Source: Streptomyces sp. D2-8
GTDB lineage: Bacteria; Actinomycetota; Actinomycetes; Streptomycetales; Streptomycetaceae
Reading direction: 5' to 3'
Assembly: GCF_023184515.1 (NCBI RefSeq)
Contig: NZ_JAAHBP010000021.1
Location: 62,001 to 126,000 of the forward strand
DNA: 64,000 nucleotides
This document shows, piece by piece, positions 1 to 8,791 of the stretch. The notes beneath the pieces were generated by a model, which was given only the letters and a program-made list of their open reading frames with translations, had not been told where the DNA came from and searched no databases. Position numbers and translations under genes: made by a program. Numbering within the stretch: the stretch's first letter is position 1; every line of letters starts with the position of its first letter.

Positions 1-1617
1 GATCTCGCCGCCCCAGACGGTGCCGTCGTCTCCGTAGCCCGTGCCGTCGAACGCGACGCCGATCACGGGGGTGGTGCCGTCGAGGCCGTGCTCGGCCATC
101 GCGGAGGCGATGTGCGCGTGGTGGTGCTGGACCAGCACGGGGGCGCGCCCGGCCAGCCGGGCGGCCCATCGCGTCGAGTGGTACCCGGGGTGCCGGTCGG
201 CGGCGATCAGTTCGGGGCTCACACCGGTCAGGCCCCGCAGGTGTGTGTCCGCCCGCCGGGCCGCCTCCAGGGTGGCCAGGTCGCCCATGTCGCCGATGTG
301 CGGGCCGAACCAGGCCTGGTCGCCCTCGCCGAGGCACAGGGCGTTCTTGAGATCGCCGCCCACGGCGAGAGCGGGCCGCACCGGGACCGGCAGCCGCAGC
401 GGGCGGGGCACATACCCCCGGGACCGGCGCAGCACCTGCTCGGTGCCGTCGGGCCGCACCCGCAGCAGGGAGTCGTCGCAGGGCGAGGCGATGGGCCGGT
501 CGTGGGCGAGCCAGGCGTCGGCCAGCCCGGCGAGCCGGGTGAGCGCCTCGTCGTCGTCCGTGACGATCGGTTCCCCGGAGCGGTTGCCGCTCGTCATGAC
601 CAGCATGCGCGGGCCGGGCGGATCACCGGGCAGGCCGAACAGCAGGGTGTGTACGGGCGTGTAGGGCAGCATCACGCCGAGGTGCGGGCTGCCGGGGCAG
701 ACGCCGGGTGCGAGGCCGTTCGCCTCCGGGCGCCGGCGCAGCAGGACGATGGGGCGCCGGGAGCCGGTGAGGGCAGCCCGTGCGGACGTGGAGAGCTCGG
801 CGATCCGCCGTACGTCGTCGAGGTCCGCGCACATCACCGCGAACGGCTTGCCGCCGCGTGCCTTGCGGGTGCGCAGGGCCTCCACGGCCCGGGCGTCGGT
901 GGCGTCGCAGGCCAGGTGGTAGCCGCCGAGCCCTTTGACGGCGACGATCCGCCCGGCGGCCAGCAGCGCCCGCGCCGATGCCAGGGCCTCGGCGTCCCGG
1001 GCCGGCCGGACCCCGCTCCCGGACGCCGGCACCAGGCGCAGCCGAGGGCCGCAGCCCGGGCAGGCCACGGGCTGGGCGTGGAAGCGGCGGTCGAGGGGAT
1101 CGCCGTACTCCCGGGCGCACTCGGCGCACATCGGGAAGCCGGTCATGGTCGTGACCGCCCGGTCGTACGGCATGCCCGTGGCGATGGTGAAGCGGGGACC
1201 GCAGTGCGTGCAGGTGACGAACGGGTGCCGGTACCGGCGGTCGGCCGGATCGCCCAGCTCCCGCAGGCAGTCCGGGCAGGTCGCCGTGTCGGGCGGGAGC
1301 AGGGTGCTGCCGGGGGAGTGGTCGGTGGAGCGGATGCCGAAGGCGTCGCCGGCGCCGGTGGCGGGCAGGTCCTCGAACCCGACGCCGGTGACGGTGGCCA
1401 GCGGCGGAGGCTCCTTGGCCAGCCGGTCGCAGAAGTCGGCGACCCCGTCCGGCGGCCCCTCCACCTCGATGAGGACACCACCGGCCGTGTTGCTCACGAA
1501 GCCCCCGAGCGCGAGGTCGGTGGCGAGGCGGTGCACGAAGGGACGGAAGCCCACGCCCTGCACGGTGCCGCGCACGGTGACGCGACGGCGCACCGCCCGG
1601 GTGGCGGGCGCTGTCAC
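1..1617 (-). CDS. hypF: carbamoyltransferase HypF, 3' end cut by window edge
   Basis: HypF makes the cyanide ligands of the [NiFe] centre: it carbamoylates the C-terminal Cys of HypE using carbamoyl phosphate and ATP. The minus-strand frame is open from a GTG at 1617 to base 1, giving 539 codons, so roughly the last 200 residues of a usual HypF of about 750 are missing. The N-terminus has the acylphosphatase signature VQGVGFRPFVHRLA. It is followed by two CxxC zinc-finger pairs (CPDC...CTHCG and CAEC...CPGCG), a YrdC-like domain (residues about 190-380), and the start of the Kae1-like domain with VLVQHHHAHIASAMAEHG. The GTG overlaps the hypB stop as GTGA, so the two are translationally coupled. 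Identification is firm. Confidence 0.95.
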   Translation of the reverse strand, partial: MTAPATRAVRRRVTVRGTVQGVGFRPFVHRLATDLALGGFVSNTAGGVLIEVEGPPDGVADFCDRLAKEPPPLATVTGVGFEDLPATGAGDAFGIRSTDHSPGSTLLPPDTATCPDCLRELGDPADRRYRHPFVTCTHCGPRFTIATGMPYDRAVTTMTGFPMCAECAREYGDPLDRRFHAQPVACPGCGPRLRLVPASGSGVRPARDAEALASARALLAAGRIVAVKGLGGYHLACDATDARAVEALRTRKARGGKPFAVMCADLDDVRRIAELSTSARAALTGSRRPIVLLRRRPEANGLAPGVCPGSPHLGVMLPYTPVHTLLFGLPGDPPGPRMLVMTSGNRSGEPIVTDDDEALTRLAGLADAWLAHDRPIASPCDDSLLRVRPDGTEQVLRRSRGYVPRPLRLPVPVRPALAVGGDLKNALCLGEGDQAWFGPHIGDMGDLATLEAARRADTHLRGLTGVSPELIAADRHPGYHSTRWAARLAGRAPVLVQHHHAHIASAMAEHGLDGTTPVIGVAFDGTGYGDDGTVWGGEI

Positions 1618-2357
1618 GGGACGAGGCCGGCTTCGGCGCCCTCGTGCGTGTGCGTGTGGGTGTGCGGGCGGGGCGCCAACGGCGGCCGGTGGACGGGGGC
1701 CCCGTCCCGGACGGCGAGCACCCGTTCCAGCAGGGCGTCGACGCCGGCGCCGGTACGGGCGCAGGACCGCACCACCTCCACCCCCGGGTTGACCCGCTGG
1801 ACGTTCGCCTCGAAGGCCGCCTCGTCGAACCCGGCCGGCCCGGCCAGATCCGTCTTGGTCAGCACCACCAGATGGGCGGACCCGAAGGCCGTGGGGTACT
1901 TCAGCGGCTTGTCCTCGCCCTCCGTCACCGCCATGAGCACGATCCGCAGGCTCTCGCCGAGGTCGTAGGACGCGGGGCAGACGAGGTTGCCGACGTTCTC
2001 CACGAACAGCAGCGACGTGCCCTCGGGCAGCCAGCTCTCCACGTGGCCGCGCAGCTGCCGCGCCTCCAGGTGGCACAGCCCGTCCGTCAGCAGCTGCTTC
2101 ACCGGGGCTCCCGACCGGGCCAGCCGGTCGGCGTCGTTCTCGGTGGCCAGGTCGGCGGTGAGCGCGGCCACCGGCAGGCTCCGCTCCACCGCCCTGGCCA
2201 GCACCCGCCCGAGCAGTTCCGTCTTGCCGCTGCCCGGGCTGGACAGCAGGTTGACCACGCTCACCGCGCGCCGGGCCAACTCGTCACGCAGGTCCGCGGC
2301 CAGTCCGTCGTTCTTCGCCAGGACGGCCTGAGTGACCTCGTCCACGGAATCGCACAT
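1614..2357 (-). CDS. hypB: hydrogenase nickel incorporation GTPase HypB
   Basis: HypB is the GTPase that delivers nickel to the hydrogenase large subunit with HypA. The 247-residue protein has the P-loop SSPGSGKTELLG (GSGKT at residues 42-46), the SIMIBI-class ENVGNLVCPASYDLGE switch region and a VLTKTDL guanine-specificity motif. The histidine-rich nickel-binding stretch, normally N-terminal, is here a short C-terminal tail with four HT repeats (PHTHTHTHEG). No hypA is adjacent in this window. It lies 39 nt downstream of the endopeptidase gene and overlaps hypF by 4 nt, so it belongs to the same operon. Confidence 0.95.
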   Translation of the reverse strand: MCDSVDEVTQAVLAKNDGLAADLRDELARRAVSVVNLLSSPGSGKTELLGRVLARAVERSLPVAALTADLATENDADRLARSGAPVKQLLTDGLCHLEARQLRGHVESWLPEGTSLLFVENVGNLVCPASYDLGESLRIVLMAVTEGEDKPLKYPTAFGSAHLVVLTKTDLAGPAGFDEAAFEANVQRVNPGVEVVRSCARTGAGVDALLERVLAVRDGAPVHRPPLAPRPHTHTHTHEGAEAGLVP

Positions 2358-2396
2358 GGGCGCCGCTCCTCGCGGGTCGGTAGGGAAATCGTTCCG

Positions 2397-2984
2397 CTAC
2401 CGATCCTCCGCGCCGCCGCTCACGGTGCCCGGCAGCCCGGCCGACGACAGGGCTGCGGATTCGTCCGGGCGGCTCAACGGGGGCGTGGCCGCGGGGTCGG
2501 TGAGCAGCACCGGCACCATGGTGTGCAGCGCCGCGGCGGCTCGCCCGACCGCCTCGCGCACCGTCGCGCTGATGCCCGGGGCGATGTCCTCGTCGGCGGG
2601 TGCCCGCAGCTCCGGCTCACAGGCCAGGACCAGGACGCGGGGGAGCGGCTCGTCGCCCAGGTGGGCGGCCAGGGCGAGGACCTTCGCCGGATCCATGCCG
2701 TGCGCCTCGGGCGGCGCGCCCGCCGTGGAGCCGTCGGGCATGTCCGGCTCGATCAGCGACAGTGTCCCGGGCTCGTGCCCGCGTACGGCCGCGTCGACCA
2801 GGACGGCCGTGTCGTAGCCGTCGAGCAGCTCGTACGCCAGGTCCATGCCGCGGATGCCGAAGTCCCGCACCCGCACCTCCGGCGGCAGCGGGTGCCGGTC
2901 CAGGGCGCGGATCACCTCGGGGCCGAAGGCGTCGTCCGCGAGGAAGATGTTGCCGACGCCCGCCACGAGCAGTCGCGCGCTCAT
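2397..2984 (-). CDS. hydrogenase maturation endopeptidase (HyaD/HybD family)
   Basis: This nickel-dependent protease removes the C-terminal tail of the hydrogenase large subunit after metal insertion. The 195-residue product starts MSARLLVAGVGNIFLADDAFG. The GN(x)4DD(x)FG motif, with a probable nickel-binding Asp near residue 17, and the later GIRGMDLAYELLDGYD and HGMDP segments match the HyaD/HybD/HycI family. The frame is open further upstream, but the ATG at 2984 was chosen because it forms an ATGA overlap with the hypX stop and gives the family-typical N-terminus. The last 45 residues are a low-complexity extension. It acts in the cytoplasm on a large subunit not encoded in this window. 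Confidence 0.92.
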   Translation of the reverse strand: MSARLLVAGVGNIFLADDAFGPEVIRALDRHPLPPEVRVRDFGIRGMDLAYELLDGYDTAVLVDAAVRGHEPGTLSLIEPDMPDGSTAGAPPEAHGMDPAKVLALAAHLGDEPLPRVLVLACEPELRAPADEDIAPGISATVREAVGRAAAALHTMVPVLLTDPAATPPLSRPDESAALSSAGLPGTVSGGAEDR

Positions 2985-4726
2985 CGAGCGTCTCCGGGGG
3001 CCAGCGGCCGGGAGGAGCCGGTCGGGAGCTTGCGGACGAAGGCGGAGCGCAGCGTGTGATAGGGCGCCCCGGGGTCGAAGAAGACGGCGCGCATACGGGC
3101 GAGTTCGGCCCGCCGGTATTCGGCGAGGGGCCGCTGGAGCTCGTCCGCGTGACGGGACGTGGCCTTGGCGGTGATCCGGCGCGGGAGATCCGGATCGGCG
3201 GCCAGGTCGGCGGCCAGGCGCTCGACCTCGGTGCCGAACTCCTGCGCCGCAACCGGCACCAGACGGTCCACCAGCCCGATCCGCTCGGCCGTCGCGGCGC
3301 TCACCGGCAGCGCCTCGGTCGTCAGCCGCTCGGCCGTCTCGGCGCCCACCCGGCGGGGGAGCGAGTACGTCCAGTACTCCGACCCGTACAGGCCCATGTT
3401 CCGGTAGTGCGGGTTGAGGACGCTGCCCCTTCGGCACCAGACCTCGTCGGCCGCCAGGGCGAGCATGACACCGCCGGCCGCCGCGTTGCCGCCGAGGGCC
3501 GCCACGACCAGCCGGTCGGTGGTGCGCAGCACCGCCTCGACCACGTCGTTCATGGCGTTCAGGTTGGACCAGGACTCGCTCGCCGGGTCGCTCGACGCCT
3601 CGATGACGTTGAGGTGGATGCCGTTGGAGAAGAAGTCGCGGGCGCCGCCGAGCACCAGCACCGAGGTGGGGCGGGTGAGGGCGTAACGCCAGGCGGCGAG
3701 CAGCCTGCGGCAGTGGGTGGTGCTCATGGCCCCGCCGGGGAACGAGAAGGCCAGGAAGCCGATGTGACCGCGCTGCCGGTAGCGGATGTCGGTCCAGGTG
3801 GTGCGGTCCGGGGGCAGCTCGAGCGGGGCGGCGATCTCCGGCAGCCAGTACGGGCGGTCGTTCGAACCCGGCATGCCCGGGCTGCTGCCGGGCGGGGCCG
3901 GGAAGTGGGAGAGCACCGAGGCCGCCGGGCGGCGGAACGGCGCCGGGTCACCGGAGCTCTTGCGGGGGCGCAGCTCCGGGATCCACACCGCGCCGTCCCG
4001 GGTGGCCCGGCAGACCGCGCCGGCCCGGGTCGCGAGCAGTTCCCCGGGTTCCCCGCGCAGCCGGTCCTCGGGGTGCCCGCCGTGCAGGAACACCTCCCGG
4101 TCGCAGATCTCGTCCCGGACGCCCGGCTGCGAGTCGGCACCGCGGAGCTTGCGCAGCACCGTCGCCGTGCTGTCGTTCTCCCAGTCGATCCGCCGCTGCT
4201 CCTGGCGGAAGAAGTCCCGCCACACCACGTGGATCCCGGGTTCGCTCTGCGGGCGCGGTTTGTACGACCCGTCGGCGTAGCGCCGCACGGCCAGCAGCAC
4301 GGCGGCCGTGGCGGCGTCCGCGACCTCGTTGCGGTACACGTCGCTCTTGCCCGCCGGCGGCACCGGGAAGGTGCCGTCCGCCCACACGTCCCCCGCGTCC
4401 ATGGCCGCCTCGGCCTGGAGCACCGTCACGCCCCACTCGGGCGCCTCCTCGGCGATCGCCCAGTCCAGCGACGACGGGCCCCGGTCACCGGGTGGCCCCG
4501 GGTGCACGATCAGGCAGGTGTGCTCCCGCCACACGTCCTCCGGCAGGGCCGACTTGAGCATCGGGGCGACGATCAGCTCCGGGCACACCTCGCGTACGGC
4601 GGCCCGGACGGCGTCGGGGCCGTGCGAGGCGAGCACGACGTCCACGTGGTGCCCCTCGTCCGACAGTTCGGCGCACACACGCTGGGACAGGCTGTTGAAC
4701 GCACTGGCGACGAGCAAGATGTCCAT
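2981..4726 (-). CDS. hypX: hydrogenase maturation factor HypX (formyl-CoA decarbonylase type)
   Basis: HypX/HoxX makes the CO ligand of the [NiFe] centre under aerobic conditions. Its N-terminal half transfers a formyl group to CoA, and its C-terminal enoyl-CoA-hydratase-like half releases CO from formyl-CoA. The 581-residue protein has the formyltransferase signature IVHPGPPGDRGPSSLDWAI at residues 73-91. A crotonase-fold domain (residues about 290-560) carries GARDFFSNGIHLNVIEA and LVVAALGGNAAAGGV. The ATG at 4726 was preferred to an in-frame start 66 nt upstream because MDILLVASAFNS is the family N-terminus. It is the first gene of the hyp operon, and its presence points to a hydrogenase assembled in air. 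Confidence 0.93.
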   Translation of the reverse strand: MDILLVASAFNSLSQRVCAELSDEGHHVDVVLASHGPDAVRAAVREVCPELIVAPMLKSALPEDVWREHTCLIVHPGPPGDRGPSSLDWAIAEEAPEWGVTVLQAEAAMDAGDVWADGTFPVPPAGKSDVYRNEVADAATAAVLLAVRRYADGSYKPRPQSEPGIHVVWRDFFRQEQRRIDWENDSTATVLRKLRGADSQPGVRDEICDREVFLHGGHPEDRLRGEPGELLATRAGAVCRATRDGAVWIPELRPRKSSGDPAPFRRPAASVLSHFPAPPGSSPGMPGSNDRPYWLPEIAAPLELPPDRTTWTDIRYRQRGHIGFLAFSFPGGAMSTTHCRRLLAAWRYALTRPTSVLVLGGARDFFSNGIHLNVIEASSDPASESWSNLNAMNDVVEAVLRTTDRLVVAALGGNAAAGGVMLALAADEVWCRRGSVLNPHYRNMGLYGSEYWTYSLPRRVGAETAERLTTEALPVSAATAERIGLVDRLVPVAAQEFGTEVERLAADLAADPDLPRRITAKATSRHADELQRPLAEYRRAELARMRAVFFDPGAPYHTLRSAFVRKLPTGSSRPLAPGDAR

Positions 4727-4925
4727 GACATGGCATCGTCGTCCGTCGGGGGAGGGCCGTGAAGGACCACGGCGGCGTTTCGCCGTCCTCATCCGCTTCC
4801 GGCCGAACGGATACGCGGACCCTGCGGGAAAGCCGATCGGCCGTTGCTCGCGAACGTATTCGATATTACGGTCCTGCGGTGATCACCCGGCGCACGCCGG
4901 AGCGGGCGTCACGAGGGGACCTCAC

Positions 4926-5237
4926 ATGCGCAACCGGCCGGCGGGTCTCGCACCCGGACCCGTCCGTCCTGCGCGTGGGGTTGGACTTCTACCTCGCGAC
5001 GTCGGCGTTCGAGTGGTACCCGGGCGTACGCCTGCACCCACGGGTAGCGGCTGGGAGCCGTTCGGGCCCGCCCTGGACGCCACGGTCCTGTCCGACGAGC
5101 ACGCCGAGCACATCGAGGACGGCCACATCCGCTCCCTCGGCTTCACGGGTGCGTTCGCCGGCCTGTGGGCCTGGGACCTCACCGGGGGCGGCCATCACGC
5201 GGACTTCGACGAGGTGACGTACCGGGCCGGGCACTGA
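4926..5237 (+). pseudogene. remnant of a GH43 beta-xylosidase/arabinofuranosidase gene
   Basis: No intact ORF fits, but two GH43 ends are recognisable side by side in different frames. From 4951 the frame reads HPDPSVLRVGLDFYLATS and continues through FEWYPGVRLHP, the N-terminal blade with the catalytic-base Asp region. From about 5037 another frame reads TGSGWEPFGPALDATVLSD and ends GFTGAFAGLWAWDLTGG then ADFDEVTYRAGH and a stop, the usual C-terminus of the family. About 400 residues between them are missing and the frame is shifted. A GGGGAC Shine-Dalgarno-like stretch precedes an ATG at 4926, which now opens the wrong frame. The reading is an internal deletion scar. The 199 nt upstream (4727-4925) contain no gene. 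Confidence 0.8.
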
Positions 5238-5330
5238 GCGCACAGGGGGTGCCGTTCGAACCGCCCTCCACGGCCCCGCGTCCCTCCGGCCCCCCTTGCC
5301 CGGGACGCACGCCTGGCGCACGCTGTTCGT

Positions 5331-6089
5331 ATGGGTGCCCAGGAAGGCCCTACGCTCATCAACTCCGTCCAGCGGGCCATGCGGCTGCTGGAGGCGGTGA
5401 GCGCGCACGAGAACGGCGCGCCGGCCAAGCAACTGGCGCGCGAGACGGGTCTGCCCCTGGCCACCGCCTACCACCTGCTGCGGACCCTGGTGCACGACGG
5501 GTACGTGCGCAAGCTGGACGACGGCGGCTTCGTCCTCGGCGACAAACTCCAGACCCTGCAGTCCACGGGACGTGCGCAGGCGCTGCTCAGCCGCGTCCGG
5601 CCCACCCTCGCCGCGCTGCGGGACGAGCTCGCGACCGCCGCCTACCTCACCTTCTACGAGGAGGGCGAGATCCGGGTCGCCGAGATCGTCGACAGCCCCG
5701 GTACCCCCCGCGTCGATCTCTGGGTGGGCTTCGAGGACGCGGGGCACGCCACCGCACTGGGCAAGGCCGTACTGCGGGAACTGGACGAAGGGGACCGCCA
5801 GGACTACCTCTCCCGCCACCACCTCGCCGACCTCACCCCGCGGACGATCACCAGCCTCCCGGAACTGCTCCGGCGGCTGGATACCCCGCCCCTGGCCCCG
5901 GCCATCACGGACCTGGAGGAGTACGCCCTCGGCACGGTCTGCGTCGCCGTCCCGGTCTACAGCGGGGACACGCTCGGCTCCCTCGGTGTCTCGCTGCCGT
6001 CGAACCGGCTCTCCCGGCTGCCGGAGATCCGCGAGCGGCTGCTCCCGACCGCGAGCCGGGTGACCAGGAGCCTCTCGCTCACTATCTGA
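5331..6089 (+). CDS. IclR-family transcriptional regulator
   Basis: This is a 252-residue DNA-binding regulator with an N-terminal winged helix (residues about 10-65: INSVQRAMRLLEAVS, then LARETGLPLATAYHLLRTL). A C-terminal IclR effector domain (residues about 85-245) carries the LWVGFEDAGHATALGKAVL and YALGTVCVAVPVYSG segments. It lies just downstream of the GH43 scar in the same direction, so the lost hydrolase may once have been its neighbour target, but that is inference. The effector is unknown. Nothing else nearby forms an operon with it. Confidence 0.9.
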   Translation: MGAQEGPTLINSVQRAMRLLEAVSAHENGAPAKQLARETGLPLATAYHLLRTLVHDGYVRKLDDGGFVLGDKLQTLQSTGRAQALLSRVRPTLAALRDELATAAYLTFYEEGEIRVAEIVDSPGTPRVDLWVGFEDAGHATALGKAVLRELDEGDRQDYLSRHHLADLTPRTITSLPELLRRLDTPPLAPAITDLEEYALGTVCVAVPVYSGDTLGSLGVSLPSNRLSRLPEIRERLLPTASRVTRSLSLTI

Positions 6090-6189
6090 AAATCCGCTTC
6101 TTGCCGGTGTCCCCGCTCACCCCGTTCTCTGGATAAAGCAGACATTTCAGGGACGTGCCCCGCGCACAGGTGAGGACTGATACACAAAC

Positions 6190-7413
6190 ATGAGCCAAGC
6201 CCGAGACCACGGCGTCGACCACCAGCCGGTACGGCCGTTCGGCAACCGAGTGGCCGGTTCCAGGGCCTCGGCCCTCAGACGCGCCGTCGCGCAGCCGGCC
6301 GTCGGCAGGCCCCTCCTGCCCGTCCTGGTCGTCGCCCTCGTCGTGTCCGCCGACCTCGCCGGCGGAGCGGGGATGATCTGGCTGCCCCTGCTCGCGGCCG
6401 GGCCCGCCCTGGCGGCCACGACCAACGGGCCGCTCGGGGTCCTCTGCGTCGGCTTCCTCGCCGCGGCGCTCGGTGTGACGCTCGGGATCCGGGACGGAGT
6501 GCCGCTCCGGGAACTGTCCGCCGTGCTGTCGGCCCTGGCCGCCGTCACTCTCGCGAGCGGTCTGGCCAGTACCCTGCGCGGGCGCCGGGAACGGGTGCTC
6601 GCCGCCGTCCGCTCGGTCGCGGAGACCGCCCAGCACGCACTGCTCAGGCCCGTGCCGTCGACCGTCGGGCCGTTCCAGGTGGCCGTCCGCTACAGCGCGG
6701 CGGCGGCCGAGGCCCGAATCGGAGGGGACCTGTACGCGCTGATACCCACCCCGCACGGGGTGCGGCTGATCGTCGGCGACGTGCGCGGCAAGGGGCTGCC
6801 GGCCGTCGGGACCGCGGCGCTGGTGCTCGGTGTCTTCCGCGAGGCCGCCCACGACGAAGCCGATCTCCTCGCCGTGGTCGACAGGATCGAGCGGAGCCTC
6901 GCCCGCAACCTCGGACACGACGACTTCGTCACCGCCGTGGTCGCCGGATACCCGCGGGCCGGGCATCTGGAGGTGGTGAACTGCGGGCACGCGCCCCCGC
7001 TGCTGGTGCGGGCCTCCGGCGGCATCACCGCGGTGGAGCCCACCCACCCGGCCCCGCCCCTCGGGCTGCGCGCCCTCACCGGCCATACCCCCGGGCTCCA
7101 GGCGCTCCCCTTCGCCGACGGCGACCAACTGCTGCTCTACACCGACGGGGTCACCGAAGCCCGTGACGGCGACCGCTCCTTCTACCCCCTGGCCGAGGGC
7201 CTGAAGCGCCATGTCTCCCACGAGCCGGCCGCCACGGTCGGCGCGCTCCACGACGAACTGCTGGCACACGTGGGCGGCCGGCTGCACGACGACGCGGCCC
7301 TGCTCCTCATCCGCAAGCCGGCCGCACGCCTCGCCGAAGCAGAGGCTCCCGGGGCGGGCGACCTCGGCCCGACCGCTCCCGCCCCGGTGCGCGAGGCGAG
7401 GTGCTGCTCGTGA
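6190..7413 (+). CDS. membrane-anchored PP2C/SpoIIE-type serine phosphatase
   Basis: This 407-residue protein has hydrophobic helices at residues about 40-125 (LLPVLVVALVVSADLAGG and following) and a cytoplasmic SpoIIE/PP2C phosphatase domain at about 165-380. Metal-binding motifs are visible: IGGDLYAL, VGDVRGKGLPA, NCGHAPPLL, LYTDGVTEAR and HDDAALLLI. No sensor domain (PAS/GAF) or anti-sigma kinase domain is present. The expected role is dephosphorylation of an anti-sigma-factor antagonist in a partner-switching cascade, with the partner encoded elsewhere. It converges on paaK with a gap of only 22 nt. Confidence 0.9.
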   Translation: MSQARDHGVDHQPVRPFGNRVAGSRASALRRAVAQPAVGRPLLPVLVVALVVSADLAGGAGMIWLPLLAAGPALAATTNGPLGVLCVGFLAAALGVTLGIRDGVPLRELSAVLSALAAVTLASGLASTLRGRRERVLAAVRSVAETAQHALLRPVPSTVGPFQVAVRYSAAAAEARIGGDLYALIPTPHGVRLIVGDVRGKGLPAVGTAALVLGVFREAAHDEADLLAVVDRIERSLARNLGHDDFVTAVVAGYPRAGHLEVVNCGHAPPLLVRASGGITAVEPTHPAPPLGLRALTGHTPGLQALPFADGDQLLLYTDGVTEARDGDRSFYPLAEGLKRHVSHEPAATVGALHDELLAHVGGRLHDDAALLLIRKPAARLAEAEAPGAGDLGPTAPAPVREARCCS

Positions 7414-7435
7414 GAGCGGCGGCGGCCTGGCCGGG

Positions 7436-8791
7436 TCACGCCTCGCGCAGGTCCTTGACCCGGCGGAGTTTGCCGAGGGAGCGCTCCAGGGGCTCCGGTT
7501 CGACGATCGTCACGTCGGCGCTGATGCCGATGCCGTCCTTGACGGCCTTCGCGATCGTCCCGGCCGCGGCTTCGCGCTGCTCGGGGCCGGTGCCGGGACG
7601 GCTCTCGACACGGACGGTCATGTGGTCCAGGCGGCCGCGCCGGGTGAGCTGGATCTGGAAGTGCGGGGCGACGCCGGGCGTGCGCAGCACGATCTCCTCG
7701 ATCTGGCTGGGGAAGACGTTCACCCCGCGCAGGATGATCATGTCGTCGCAGCGGCCGGTGATCTTCTGGATGCGGCGGAACGCGGGCCGGGCCGTGCCGG
7801 GCAGCAGCCGGGTCAGATCGCGGGTGCGGTAGCGGATGATCGGCAGGGCCTCCTTGGTCAGGGACGTGAAGACCAGCTCGCCCTCCTCGCCCTCGGGCAG
7901 CACCTCACCCGTGATCGGGTCGACGACCTCGGGGTAGAAGTGGTCCTCCCACACGTGCAACCCGTCCTTGGTCTCCACGCACTCCTGGGCCACACCGGGG
8001 CCGATCACCTCGGACAGGCCGTATATGTCGACGGCGTGGATGTCCATCCGCTCCTCGATCTCGCGGCGCATCTCCTCCGTCCACGGCTCGGCACCGAAGA
8101 CGCCCACCCGCAGACTGCTGTCGCGCGGGTCGAGGCCCTGACGCTCGAACTCGTCGAGCAGCGTGAGCATGTAGGACGGGGTGACCATGATGATCTCGGG
8201 CCCGAAGTCCTGGATGATCTGCACCTGGCGCGCGGTCATGCCCCCGGAGGCCGGGATCACCAGACAGCCGGCGCGCTCAGCGCCGTAGTGCGCGCCGAGG
8301 CCGCCGGTGAACAGTCCGTACCCGTAGGAGATGTGCACCTTGTGGCCCGGGCGCCCGCCGGCGGCGCGGATCGAGCGGGCGACGAGGTCCGCCCACATCG
8401 ACAGGTCGTTCTCCGTGTAGCCGACCACCGTGGGGCGGCCGGTGGTGCCGCTGGAGGCGTGTACGCGCCGCACCTGGTCCATGGGGACGGCGAACATCCC
8501 GAACGGGTAGGTGTCCCTGAGGTCCGCCTTCGTGGTGAACGGGAACCGGGAAAGGTCCCCCAGCGAACGGCAGTCGTCGGGGGAGACCCCGGCCGCGTCG
8601 AACTTCTTCCGGTACGCCTCCACGTTCTCGTAGGCGTGCCGCAGGCTCCGGCGCAGACGGTCGAGCTGGAGCTCCCGCAGCTGCTCGCGCGTCAGGCGCT
8701 CACCGTCGTCGAGCAGGTCGTGGGGGAGGGGCTCGCCGCGCCGCTGCCCCGTCGGCTCCGGGGCCCGGGAGGCTGTCGTCTCACTGGTCAT
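7436..8791 (-). CDS. paaK: phenylacetate-CoA ligase
   Basis: PaaK activates phenylacetate to phenylacetyl-CoA with ATP, the entry step of the aerobic paa pathway. The 451-residue protein has the adenylate-forming core motif HASSGTTGRPTVVGYTEND, the LSEVIGPGVAQEC loop and the C-terminal lid with GRCDDMIILRGVNVFPSQIEE, all typical of the PaaK family. Its ATG overlaps the paaI stop, so it is the second gene of a paaI-paaK transcript running away from paaABCDE. The product is cytoplasmic. Confidence 0.95.
   Translation of the reverse strand: MTSETTASRAPEPTGQRRGEPLPHDLLDDGERLTREQLRELQLDRLRRSLRHAYENVEAYRKKFDAAGVSPDDCRSLGDLSRFPFTTKADLRDTYPFGMFAVPMDQVRRVHASSGTTGRPTVVGYTENDLSMWADLVARSIRAAGGRPGHKVHISYGYGLFTGGLGAHYGAERAGCLVIPASGGMTARQVQIIQDFGPEIIMVTPSYMLTLLDEFERQGLDPRDSSLRVGVFGAEPWTEEMRREIEERMDIHAVDIYGLSEVIGPGVAQECVETKDGLHVWEDHFYPEVVDPITGEVLPEGEEGELVFTSLTKEALPIIRYRTRDLTRLLPGTARPAFRRIQKITGRCDDMIILRGVNVFPSQIEEIVLRTPGVAPHFQIQLTRRGRLDHMTVRVESRPGTGPEQREAAAGTIAKAVKDGIGISADVTIVEPEPLERSLGKLRRVKDLREA

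Noticed and set aside
88..1968. A 626-codon plus-strand ORF opposite hypF/hypB
   Set aside because: It is Gly/Arg/Ala-rich antisense to well-conserved hypF and hypB. Such long shadow frames are expected at this GC content.
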